Positions 48,050 through 58,674 of a stretch of 64,000 bases of DNA are shown here, one piece after another. How positions within the stretch are numbered: position 1 is the first letter of the stretch; each line of letters opens with the position of its first letter. The stretch covers positions 10,537,001 through 10,601,000 of the forward strand of contig JALDNG010000003.1 of the NCBI GenBank assembly GCA_024349245.1, read 5' to 3'. The notes under the pieces were generated by a model. That model was not told where the DNA came from, ran no database searches, and worked only from the letters and a program-made list of their open reading frames with translations. This DNA is from Neodontobutis hainanensis (taxonomy: Eukaryota > Chordata > Actinopteri > Gobiiformes > Odontobutidae). The position numbers and the translations under genes are program-made.

Positions 48050-48344
48050 GCCTGCAGTTTTTGAGTCCAAGTCTTGGACTTGGCATCGAGTACGAGTAGA
48101 GTCATAATCACTCAAATTACAAGTCTGAGTCCAAGTCTGAGTCATCCAAAAATATTCAGTCAAGTCAAGTCTTTAGTTAAACTGTAAGACCAAGTCACTA
48201 ATAAAAAGTCTGAGTCGAGTCCAAGTCACCAAAGTGAGTTAAAAAAAAAACTGACACATTGATTGGGATTTTAGTTTTGTATAAGCCTTTTTCCATAAAC
48301 ACATTTAATGAAGTTTGATTGTGGCATGTTAATTAAGGCTGCAG

Positions 48345-48403
<59 letters not shown>

Positions 48404-48760
48404 TTATTTATTTATTTATTTATTTATTATATATTTAAATAGCCTATTTTGAGCTTATATTTATTTAGGCTCAACTTCTAGGTCACATTTAGAGGCTTGT
48501 CCCGCTCTGAACACATGCAACAGACAGGTTGAGTTGAGTGTTGTTGTCGCTAAGCATGACTTTTTAGTCCATTGTGCTCAAGTTCTAGTCTGGGTCCGAG
48601 TCATCAGTTCTCAAGTCCAAGGAGTCTTGTGTCTGAGTTCAAGTCCAAGCCATAAAAAAGCAAGTCCAAGGCCAAGTCAATTCATTGAGGCTCAAGTCGA
48701 GTCATGAGTCACAAAAATGAGCCCGAGTCCAGGACTCAAGTACCTCTGTCTGCCTGATTA
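48050..48760. repeat. GAGTCCAAGTC-rich repeat split by (TA)n(TTTA)n
   Basis: Two blocks (48055-48250 and 48560-48750) are made of closely spaced variants of GAGTCCAAGTC (agtctgagtccaagtctgag, gtctgagtcgagtccaagtc, tctcaagtccaaggagtctt, ggctcaagtcgagtcatgag). Between them lies (TA)26 at 48347-48399 followed by (TTTA)7 to about 48429. The unit is irregular, about 10-17 bases, rather than a strict tandem. It resembles a known type of fish dispersed repeat, whose class I cannot name. Confidence 0.6.
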
Positions 48761-49539
48761 AGGACTAATCTTGTTTTTTTTTACTTTATTTTTAGGACAT
48801 ATGGAAATTACAGATACATGAAAGTAAAGTATGAATGTAAAGCCCCAAATACAGATACAACTTTTGCTAAAGTCCTGTGTCCATGTTTACATTTGTGAGT
48901 TTGTTTGCTGAAAACCGGTGATTACACATAGAAGAAAATAAGCCTTAATAAATTAAAAAACTTAAATAAAGAAGCACAAGTGTCTGTAACAATCAGCCAG
49001 TTTGCTTGGTCAAACACTGAGGCTGCTCTAATTAATATTAAATCAAACATGTCCATTATTTATGGTCATAAATCCTGAATAAAAATAAATGAGCAAATAG
49101 TGCTAAATTTCAGAAAACCTCTTACACAAAAGTTTACCACTGCATTCTTAATCTTTTGTTGAGTTCTCCAGTAAAAAAACATAAAACACAAAAAGTACAA
49201 CCATTAACTTATACATTTAGACCACTGTGTTTGTTTGGTCTGAAAACATGAGGTTTCTAGTGTTCATCTCAGGACTAGACAAAACAGTTAAGCGTAAGCT
49301 TTCAGACAAGTAGGTTTCACTTTTTGCCAAAGAAAACCAAGGACACTGTCTAAGGAGCTGTAAAACCTGTTTTAATTAAGCTCAGTGCTGTTGCTTCTAT
49401 AATTGGAAAACAAGAGTGAAGCACAACAGCCTCATAATTTACCCATGATTCATATCTGAGTCTGAACGATGTTTTATTTTGAAAAATGACTAAATTCCCT
49501 CTGTTACATCCGTCTATGACTCACTCTTGACACTTGTCC

Positions 49540-49830
49540 AGGTCACGTAATACGTCGCTGCTAAACTTAAACCCCCAAGCTAACGTTAGCAAAATGATTA
49601 AAAAACAAACGTCTTTGGAAAATTTCTTTGCAAAGGGGAAAAGACCTAGTGAGGAGACAGATAAAAGGGCATACGACTTCCAAGACAAGTAAGCTGCATT
49701 TAACAGACAATACCAAGAGTCCTACTTTAAATATGGATTTATAGTGACAGGTGATTCCCGCGCACCAAGCCCGCTCTGTGTAATATGCGGCGGCCGGCTC
49801 TCATAAAAGGTTGGGGGCCGCTGATATACC
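49540..49830 (+). pseudogene. Internally deleted hAT transposon with the start of a BED-finger transposase
   Basis: An ATG at 49594 (after GCTAACGTTAGCAAA) opens MIKKQTSLENFFAKGKRPSE, then an in-frame TAA, then NRQYQESYFKYGFIV and PSPLCVICGGRLS, with a stop at 49804-49806. The aromatic YxxSYxxYGF stretch followed by CxxC is the start of the zinc-finger domain found in hAT-derived proteins related to ZBED5/SCAND3-like transposases. Directly after CGGRLS the sequence reads aaggttgggggccgctgata, which resembles a hAT right end (in reverse cagcggcccccaacc). The body of the transposase has therefore been lost by internal deletion. The left end was not placed. Confidence 0.6.
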
Positions 49831-51714
49831 ACAAATCAATATCTCAGATAATGACAGTACATAATTGTCTGGTAGCACTTCCACCACTGTATATAGGGTA
49901 TTACCTGGTTATAGGGTAATAACATATGTCATAACCACCTGAAGTTGTTGCAGAGATGAATTCTTTTAAGTGTTGAACTGACCTGTAAAGATAATGGCTG
50001 TTTCTGTGGTAAAAAAAAATTTAAATGAAAAGGGTTTTAATCTATTTAATGTTGCAGCCCTATTTTATAACTGAACATTGACCAAAGAACAAATTGCCCG
50101 AGCTTAGAATTGATCAGTATCTTTGTGGTTTTAAAATTAATTGCAATAACTAACATAGGTGAGTATTGGGTAATTTACTTTACCTGTAGAGTTTCCATAA
50201 CCTCGCTGTGGCTTTTCTATTCATTCTATTCATTCAGGTCACCCCCAAGGCTGTAGCTTTGGGTTTTTCACTCGTGTGCTCCAAGAGACCATCGGTAAAC
50301 ACCATGGCAATCTGTAGACAATGAGACAATACAAGGCCATGTAGTCTTAAGGTTATGTCTATTTTATGAAATTACCAGGACAACAATGGTTCAGGAGGTT
50401 GAGCCACTTTCCTCCCCCTGGACAAGATGCTGTCTGACCTGAATTCATTCATTCTGCTGGTTCATGGATGAATAGATGATTAATTTGCTGCCAGTGAGAA
50501 AATTGTTTATTAGTTTGTATCAATTCCATTTCATCAAGGCCTTAATATTTATTTAAGTGTTTTTTTTTACCTAGTAAAAATTCTGTTTTTTGTTTTTTTT
50601 ACTTCTGTTGGTCAATAGATTGAAGTCTGGCACTTTGAGACACAGCTGTCCACATAAAGGGCTGGGCACAGAGGTTTATCAGGTCACAGCTGGTCCCCCT
50701 GTTTAGCAACAAAAGCTGAAGTCTTTTCTTGTTTTCTCTTTCATCCCAATATCTATAAAGTCACATTTACAGCCATTATTTTGGCAGACCACATCCTGAA
50801 CATCGACACTTTAACATTAAAATTGATATATTGTTGAGAATGTAAAGGTTTTTAAGTATAAATTCATAAGTGTTTTTAAGAGTGAGTCAAACGTCCCATC
50901 CACTTTTATCAGAAGAGAGAGCGCCTTATGTTTGTTTTTATGTTCTGTTCACAGGGTTTGTGTACAGTATGACTCTACAGTTGTCATACAGGTAGTAGCT
51001 CAGTGGGTTAGGTTTGTGGATTTTTAGTTGATTTTACAGCATTGACTTGACTAAATAAATAACCTACTTTTCTCTATTACTGCTTTGGTTAAAGGCAAAA
51101 TGCAATAATGACCTAAAAACTGTTATGAAAACAAAATATGTTATGTCTCCTATACATTTTGACCTGCCCCACAGTCCAGCTTCTACATAATGTTGCAACT
51201 TCATTCTTAAAATTAATAATTTAATTAAGTGGTAGTGCATCATTTTATTGGACAAAGAACGTCCATTAGTGAATTTTATTGTAGCTGGTTTTAATGGTAT
51301 TTGGCATCTAACAATAACTGACGCTTAAATGATGGATTAATAAAAATTGATGTTAGGTTTTTGCTCTGTTGCATAACATTGTATAAACGTGAAGTGGGAT
51401 ATATTTCTTTAGGAGACAAGGGTAACCCCAGCAGAGCGTCCAGCACAAGAAGGAGACAGGAAGTATGTACTATTAAAGGCTGCTGGCAGTAGATTCAAAT
51501 GCGTCACTGTTGTTGTCAAATTTCTATGCTTTAATGCATCTGAAGCCTTATGCCCTTGTCTTTTGGCACTTACACAAATTGTAGCCCATGAAAAATGAAC
51601 TGTCCCAGTGCAGAGACTTTTGGAGCGTCCACATTTCATTGGGGGATAAAGTGATGGACAGCAGGATATATTTGTCCAAAAAATAATGCAATCCTATATT
51701 TATTCTTAGGCTTG

Positions 51715-51840
51715 TTCTATCTTAGTCTTGAGGCCGGTCTTAAGACTAATTTTAAAGGTCTTGTCTTGGTCTCAAACTCGTTTTTATCTTGTCTTATCTC
51801 AAACTCAGACATCAAGACAAATTAAGACAATTAATTCAAT
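51715..51840. repeat. GTCTTG-rich irregular repeat
   Basis: Repeated GTCTTG / GTCTTA / CAAGAC words (ggtcttaagact, aggtcttgtcttggtctcaa, atcttgtcttatctcaaact). A similar stretch lies at 53355-53455 (tggtcttggtcttggccc). Low-complexity and diverged. Confidence 0.45.
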
Positions 51841-52154
51841 AAAAACCTAAATGATTTTCAAATTTAAAATCTTATTCTACCTCTGTCTCCTTTTCCAAAC
51901 ACTGACCTCCATGAGTCTGGACCTGGTCTAAGATTTAGATGATTTTCAATTTCTCAAAAGAACAATGCCAAATTGTCAAAAATGTTATAATAATAGAGCT
52001 TCACAGATTCAAAACAAAGTTTGTAGTGATATGCACTGCCTCAAAGTGAACAGCATAATGTCTTATTTATTCAACCAAAGCCTAACACTCAAAATAATAA
52101 AATGCATACCTTTTTAAATCATTCAACCATTTTGAACCAACGCTTATTTTTTAA

Positions 52155-52285
52155 GGGTCATGTAAGTGTAGAGCCTATCCCAGCTGCTTTAGGTTAGAGG
52201 CAGTGTACAGATAACATTTACTATCAGTAAAATAGACTCACCAATTTACCTAAACATGTTATAGGTGCAGGGATCGAGCCCACAA
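52155..52285 (-). repeat. Diverged SINE-like repeat fragment
   Basis: AGAGCCTATCCCAGCTGCTT, then gaggcagtgtacag, aatttacctaaacatgttat and gtgcagggatcgagcccaca keep the order of the family at 19290-19572, ending in a box B-like word (reverse GGGCTCGATCCCTG). Confidence 0.5.
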
Positions 52286-54227
52286 CACAAATATCATAGA
52301 CAGACATAAGCTATAAGCTATTTGAAAAACATGTAAGACACATAAAACTCAAGTGATCCATCTTGATATAAAAAATAGTTTCTTTTAAATGAAATGATTA
52401 CCATGTTATTTGGTAAATATTGTTGATCTCACTGGTTTTCGTAGAGCCCAGGAGTCCCTCGGCTCGTCACAGTCCAATGGCAGCTTCAAAGTGCCATATG
52501 TACAGTAGGCTTCAACATGCTCACTCGTGCTCTCTGTTTGGTTGCTTAAAATGCTGCCAGCTGTTCTCTCCCGGTGCAGTCTGGGACGTGCGCACAGAGG
52601 GAGAAATAACTAGATGCTTTGCAGCTTATGAGTCACGATTTGATTTGAGATTCAGCAGAGTCACATCTCCACAGTTTTACGACCCCAGTAGTAGTTTTAT
52701 GGCAAATGGTAATATACTTTCTCATCATAATGACGTTTTTGTGACTGAATGGGAAACTTTAATCTTTAAATGTGACAAACAACATGGCTCATTTGTAATG
52801 TGTTTGGTACTCTTAAAACAAACTCTAGTGCGAGTAAGTTAAAATATGAAGGCCACATGGACAATAGATGTCGGAACAAAGCAAAAAAGCATAAAAGATG
52901 TGATTTTATAACTTTCTAATAAAAGAAAGAGAAATGTGTGTTAAAATAAAAGAAGTGAGCAGGGAGAAAACAAGAAGCAACGAGGAGCTAATGGATGTTT
53001 ATTAGTGTTTGGTGCAGACTCATGTGAAGTTTACAAGAAAAACTAATTAAATATCTAATTTAGTGCTGCTGCCATTGTTGTTTTTATTCTGTCACACAGT
53101 TAACATCACATCCAATCAGTTTAAACCTTTTTTACAAAACTCTCCTCACCATCTAGAAAGAGGACTGTGTTGTTTGGTGCTCAGTTGAAAACTACTCTTG
53201 TGAACACAGAGCAAACAGTGATTTTTCGTCAACTGAGCTACTGAACTAAAAGAAGCAAACTAAATTCAGCAAATACAGCCTGAAACACTGAACACTGCTC
53301 TCTGCTTTCTGAGTCATAGGTGTAAGAGTGGACTAACAATGCAATTTCTTTTCACGTTTATCTTTCTTTGGTCTTGGTCTTGGCCCAATCTTGTTATGTC
53401 TGTGTCTTGTCTACATTTCAGGCCCTTTAAGTCTGGTCTTGTCTTGCTTTTGTTGTAAGTGTGATCTTCCCAAAAACACTACTCCATAGATTTAGAATTA
53501 ATTATCACTGCTTGTGCAAAGGAAAAATAAATGTGTGCAAGTGGAAACTAAACAAACCCATTCCAACCTGATGCAGAAGCTGGCGTGGCAGTGTTCAGTC
53601 CAGTTTGTCTAAAGGCGGTCTCAGTAGGACACTGGTTATTTAATAATGTGAAAGTGCTGCCCAGAACCCTCATTAAGCACCTGCTCTGCATAAAGTCCAA
53701 ATATAGGTGGCTTTGGGTTTGTGTTTCTTTTTTACGCTTTGGGCTTGCTGAATGTGTTCAGACATGTGAAGATTACCATTTAAGGTAATGAGCTTCAACA
53801 AACTATATAATGCTATTATCAGTTTGCTTTGATGTGAGCCATAGACAATACTCATTTTTTGTGCTCCTAAAATGTCAGAGTATAAAAATGCAGCAAGGTT
53901 ACATGTTTAAGAACTGAAACACGGTGCAGTGTTTTTCTAGTTGAAATTTCTCAGGTAAAGTGGTAGAGGAGCTACACATTTTCTACAGATGCACTTCATT
54001 TGAGTGCTATGGGAAATTCTGCAATAGTAATAGACTTAGACAGTCTGTAATCTGCTGTTTTTACGACCACTAAATTATATGTTACTGTGGTAATTGTCAG
54101 AGATTCTTCAAAACTACTTTTGTGATGTTCAAACTCTGACCTTAGGGTAATATATACTGCTGCGGATCACACATACCACAACCTGTGTAGTTATTTTCAA
54201 CAGAAATAATTTTTTCTCTGGCACTGT

Positions 54228-54576
54228 GTGTAGAGCAGACATGTCCAAAGTCCGGCCCGGGGGCCAATCATGGCACAAGGCAGAATTTTATGCGGCTCAA
54301 CTTCCATGATAAAATGTATTGTTTATGGCCATAACAATAGCAGCTTTAGGTTCAAATTCAACTATAACCTGTTAAAATTCAAACAAAACCTGTTGAAATT
54401 TGACTACGGTCTGCCTAAAACCTCAAATTTAAATTTTACTAAAATCTGTTCAAATCCAACTTAAACTATACTTGTTGCGTATGAATAAAATCAGAAGCGA
54501 TTGTAGATCCTTAGTAATTTTCCTCTCATCAAATGTGGCCCTCTTTGCTAAAGGTTTGGACAGGTCTGGTTTATAG
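54228..54576. mobile_element. 333-bp hAT MITE with terminal inverted repeats and 8-bp duplication
   Basis: Body 54236-54568. Left end CAGACATGTCCAAAG with the typical ccggcccgggggcca subterminus; right end in reverse CAGACCTGTCCAAACC, 13 of the first 14 bases alike. The flanks GTGTAGAG and GTTTATAG agree at 6 of 8. The interior (54363-54470) has four degenerate copies of about 20-30 bases built on AAAACCTGTTGAAATT. No transposase. Confidence 0.75.
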
Positions 54577-55520
54577 AATGCAGCTCTGTTTTGCAGAGAG
54601 CTTTGCTAAGTTTACTTATATGTTTCTTTTTTATTTAAGATTGTATTGCTATTTAACATGAGGACATTGAGTTGTCTTGTAAATGTCCCAGATATAACCA
54701 GACATGCCATTTTTGATCTGTAGTCCCAGGCAGAATGATGGTAAAAGACATGTCACATAGAAGACACATGCCTGAGACACATTACAATAGCACAACCTGC
54801 TTTAAAAATCACAAGCACATCATGCTACAAAATAAAAGTCAGCACAGATTTTTATTTTATTTATCTTTGTTTGTCCATACTGCAAAGCAGATCAATGTCT
54901 TCAATGTCGTTTTTTTGTGCTTCTAAAATGCCAGATTTGTTGGAGCAGAAATGTTTTTACAAGATAACATTGAAAATGTTATTCCAGGAATGAACAAACT
55001 TGCTTACCCCTGTTCAACAAACGTCATGTCCTTTTTTGTTCAATTAAACCATCTCCATATGCTCTTGTATGATGTTGTTTGCTAACTTCCTTTTTTAATT
55101 GGATGTTTGCGTCTTGTGAACAAAGGCTCCTCTTGCTTTAGGAAACAAACTGAACATTTTGTGTTTCTAGCTCTAAATCCCAGTTGCATCAGGGTGATAA
55201 AATAGTCCAAAGCCCAAGATGAAACACAACCAAAACAGGCTTTTTTACAAACACAGTGGAAATGTATGCTCACGGCAGAGATGTCTCTATGTTTTTAAGG
55301 TAAGCACACTAACAAGACTCAAGACAGGGCAGCTGAGTAGAAACACGAACACCTGGGCCACTGGAAAGTTGCCACAAGCTCGCAATAATGATGACAAAGC
55401 AAAGGGCCACTGGTGTAAAGAGAAAAAAAGCTTACAAAGCCCCTGTTAGTCACGCTCGGGTTTGTCTGTAAACAGGGACCCTCTACAATGCTATAATAAG
55501 ATGTTTTTGTGCTCCTGCAG

Positions 55521-55684
55521 GGAAACTCTAACAACATCGCCACCGTTGACATTTCCGTCGGCTTTGTCGGACTCGAGAGCTACATCGAAGCACCTGCCAT
55601 CTTTCTCACAGCGATCAGCACCTACGCAGGACCGCTGCTCTGGGCCTGCCACCTGGTCTGCTACCTCAGCTCCGAAAGAGACAG
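55521..55684 (+). CDS. PIGG: PIGG penultimate exon: GNSNNIATVD block
   Basis: 54 codons plus two bases, phase 0 in. It begins GNSNNIATVDISVGFVGLES, the signature of the C-terminal membrane region of the PIGG family (GNSNNIATVDISxGFVGLxxY), and continues YIEAPAIFLTAISTYAGPLL and WACHLVCYLSSERD. Acceptor gctcctgcag, donor GACAG|gtctgt (a weaker donor than the others). The split codon AG|N awaits the last exon, which should encode about 70 residues including two or more membrane segments. That exon was not found before 64000. Confidence 0.96.
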
Positions 55685-55907
55685 GTCTGTGCCCAATACA
55701 ACTAGATTTTGGCGTTTCACTTTAGTTTTAGTGGTTAGTGCCATTTTATTTGAACTTACTATGTACAACCATGTATAATGGTTACAAAGTGATGCAATAA
55801 AGTAACATAATGGGTCTCTATAGGTCTTAAAGTCTTAATACCACTTTTTTACAGAATGTTTTAAGCTTTAGAACTTACAATTGAATGCTCTCAATACTGA
55901 GTACATA

Positions 55908-56985
55908 TACAGTTGTGCTCATAAGTTGACATACCCTGGCAGAATTTGTAATTTTTTTAATTAATTAACTATTTTAATGATAACACAAAAAATGTTCTTT
56001 CACTTATAGTTGGGCAAAGCCATTTATTTTCTGACACATGTGTTTACTCTTTTTAAATCATATGACAACAGAAACTACCCAAAAGTTTACATACCCTGGT
56101 GATTTTGGCTTGATAACATGCACAAGTACTTAAAGGTAACCCTCCTCACCTGTGACCTGTTTGCTTGTAATCAGTGTGTGTATAAAAGGTCAGTTTCTGG
56201 GCTCCTGAAAGATCCTTGCATATTTCATCCAGTGATGCACTGACATTTCTGTCTGAGTCATGGTGAAAATAATTTTGAAAGAATCTTCTGGAAAAGTTAA
56301 TTGAACTGTATAAAACTGGAAAAGGATATAAAAAGATATCCAAGAAATTGAGAATGCCAATCAGCTCTGTTATGAAAAGGTCAGGTAGGCCATCATAAAT
56401 TTCAGCCACAACTGCCAGGAAAATTGTTCGGGATGCAAAGAAAAACCTACAAATAACATCAGCTGAAATACAGGACTCCCTAAAAAAAGCCCAAGAAAAA
56501 TGGGCTGCATGGTCAAGAAAGCCATTACTACACAAATGTCACAAAGCATCCCACTTTCAATACGTCAAACAGCACAAAAACAAGCCTCAAAACTTCTGGA
56601 ACAAAGTCATTTGAAGTGATGAGACCAAAATTTTACTTTTTGGCCACAACCACAAACGTTACATTTGGAGAAGAGTTAAGAAGGCCTATGATGAAAGATG
56701 CACCATTCCTACTGTGAAACATGGAGGTGGATCACTGATGTTTTGGGGATGGGTGAGCTACAAAGACAGAAAGAAACGAATGCAATGTGTAATCAGAAAA
56801 TACTGGAAACACTCATCAGCCCTGAAGCTCCGCATGGGACGTACTTGGACGTTCCAACATGACAACGATACAAAGCGGAAGGCCAAGTCGACCTGTCATT
56901 GGCTACAGCAGCAAAAAGTGAAGGTTCTGGCCTCAGTCTCCTGATCTCAATATCATTGGAGGTTAGACTCAACTAAAACAGTCTC
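55908..56985 (+). mobile_element. Tc1-like transposon, left half with IR/DR end, right end missing
   Basis: After a TA dinucleotide the left end reads CAGTTGTGCTCATAAGTTGA (55910 onward), then cataccctggcag. A second copy of the core (AGTTTACATACCCTGG, 56084-56099) lies about 165 bases in, the paired direct-repeat layout of fish Tc1 elements of the IR/DR type. The transposase remnant follows (see next entry). No right-end inverted repeat is seen downstream, so the element is truncated near 56985. Confidence 0.85.
56262..56980 (+). pseudogene. Broken Tc1-like transposase
   Basis: Shifting frames give pieces of a Tc1/mariner DDE transposase: the region around 56610-56700 reads SDETKILLFGHNHKRYIWRR, containing the first catalytic Asp, then KHGGGSLMFWGWVSYK, WTFQHDNDTKRKAKST with the second Asp, and VKVL. 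A one-base shift then gives PQSPDLNIIGG, where similarity ends. The third catalytic acidic residue and the C-terminus are absent. Frameshifts, stops and apparent deletions (for example around 56380-56480) rule out a working enzyme. Confidence 0.85.
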
Positions 56986-57349
56986 GACCTGGGATTATTA
57001 TTCTGCATACATGACATCGATACATGCCACCACATATTGCACACTACTTGATCTGGCTCAATGGAGGCACTTAAAGGCACGTTATAATACTTATTTGAAG
57101 TTCACTTCCCTTTACCTAGTTGAAAAAGTGTAGTCTAACTTTGTTTAACAAAAAAATAAAAATAAAATTAATTGCTAAAATAATGAACATATTAGACTCC
57201 CAAGAAGAGGAAGACACACTCTTTTTAAAAGTTTTTTTTTTACATTTTACTCTCCAGACTCTCTCCACTAAAGATTAAAATCAGGAGTATACATTTATTT
57301 CTTTATCTATAATTGTAACTAAAATAAAGAAGATTTAAATTATATATAT

Positions 57350-57450
57350 AACTGTAACGGGAAGGTTGGCAGCTTGATCTCCCCAGTTTATACTGTTGTT
57401 GTGTCCTTGGGCAAGACACTTAACCCTCCCTGCCTCCAGTGACACAGCTC
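57350..57450 (+). repeat. Truncated tRNA-derived SINE
   Basis: CGGGAAGGTTGGCAGCTTGA (decayed box B region), then GTGTCCTTGGGCAAGACACT and taaccctccctgcctccagt. This is the head-proximal and central part of the family at 46054-46267, here on the + strand; box A and the 3' tail are missing. Confidence 0.65.
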
Positions 57451-58674
57451 TAGTGTATAAATGAGAATATTGGACAAATGTTCTTTTCCTCTGGGACGTG
57501 CTGGCCGTGCACCTGTTGGTAGGCTATAACACATGTTTCCTAATTGATGAAAAGTGTCTCAGGCACAGTTTAACAAGGATTAACTTTAGTGTTTTTTGGT
57601 TTTACTATTCACACGTAGACTGTAGTTTCTGCTCCCCTCAGGTGGGCGACAGGTGCACACAGGAAGATTCAGTTATTTGGGCAAAGCAACAGAGTGTCTC
57701 ACCTGCAGAGCCTCGCTGAAGCGTGTAAACAGATTAACCTGTGCATCGCCTTAAACTGGAGCTGAGCCAGTCGCCCTTTTACTGAATGAACACAAACACT
57801 GGCAGAAGACTCGGCTTTAACTCGGAAGGATGAGGTCTGTCGTGGAGAGCCATTGGAGAAAAAGCTAATCACACAAAGTCTCTGAGCGGTTTTAGCCGGA
57901 TCTCTGTATTTACATTCAATTAAATTCAACTTTCATTCAAAAACTTTTAATCCCTGAAGGAAAATGCAGAAAACTATAAATGCCTCAGACGTATCGGCAG
58001 TAATGGGCAGATTGGTCCCAGCTCTTTGTTGTTGTGCAGTACATAGAGGATGGTTCATGCTGTTTAATATGGCATCCATCACTGACACATTTTACTTTTT
58101 TACTCAATGTACTGTGTTTTGGGGTTTTTAAGTATTAAAGTCATGTGCATTAACATAAATACTATGAAACTATTTTAAAAGACAAGGGCCTTGTTTGAGA
58201 GTTTGAATTTGAATATTGTAATATCATAATTACAAATTAAACTTGAGTTGTTACACGGATATAACATGCTGTGAATATTGGCGGAACAAATCATTCTTAA
58301 CCATAATTTCCTGAAACTAAAACGTTTAAAACTGGAATTTAATTTTTAAATGATGATGATTAAATTTATCTCACACAGGGACTTTATTAACATTTTGGTA
58401 CAGAACGTTTCAGATTAAAAAATCTTTTCCCATAATCAATCTTTTTTATTTTCACCAAAATGTTCACAGTAATTTAATCAGGATTTTTTTTTTTTTTCTA
58501 ATGGAATTTTAAAGAGACCGCTTTTTGTGAAGGGCATAACTCTGGAGAATATTTAAATTTTAAAGGACCCACTGATGCTGTTCATGCTAAAACTATTTTT
58601 GGGTGAACTTTGTCCATTCCTCCGGACTTGGCGATGGTATTAATCTTGGTTTATTCGTAGTGTCATAAGTTTAG

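Larger units (their letters stand above)
42746..55520 (+). other. PIGG: PIGG intron (12.8 kb) with nested candidate transcripts and many mobile elements
   Basis: gtaaga to tgctcctgcag. It contains the two candidate nested units (43760-45035 on +, 46720-45404 on -), SINEs (46054-46267, 47808-47993), the GAGTCCAAGTC block with (TA)n (48050-48760), a deleted hAT/BED element (49540-49830), a solo hAT-like end near 50053, GTCTTG-rich stretches (51715-51840, 53355-53455), a SINE remnant (52155-52285) and a hAT MITE (54228-54576). The rest is AT-rich with no supported gene. Confidence 0.9.

Noticed and set aside
48347..48429. Centromere or telomere repeat
   Set aside because: Simple (TA)n and (TTTA)n microsatellite; no TTAGGG and no satellite monomer.
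56146..56535. 129-codon minus-strand frame
   Set aside because: Antisense to the broken Tc1-like transposase; no independent support.
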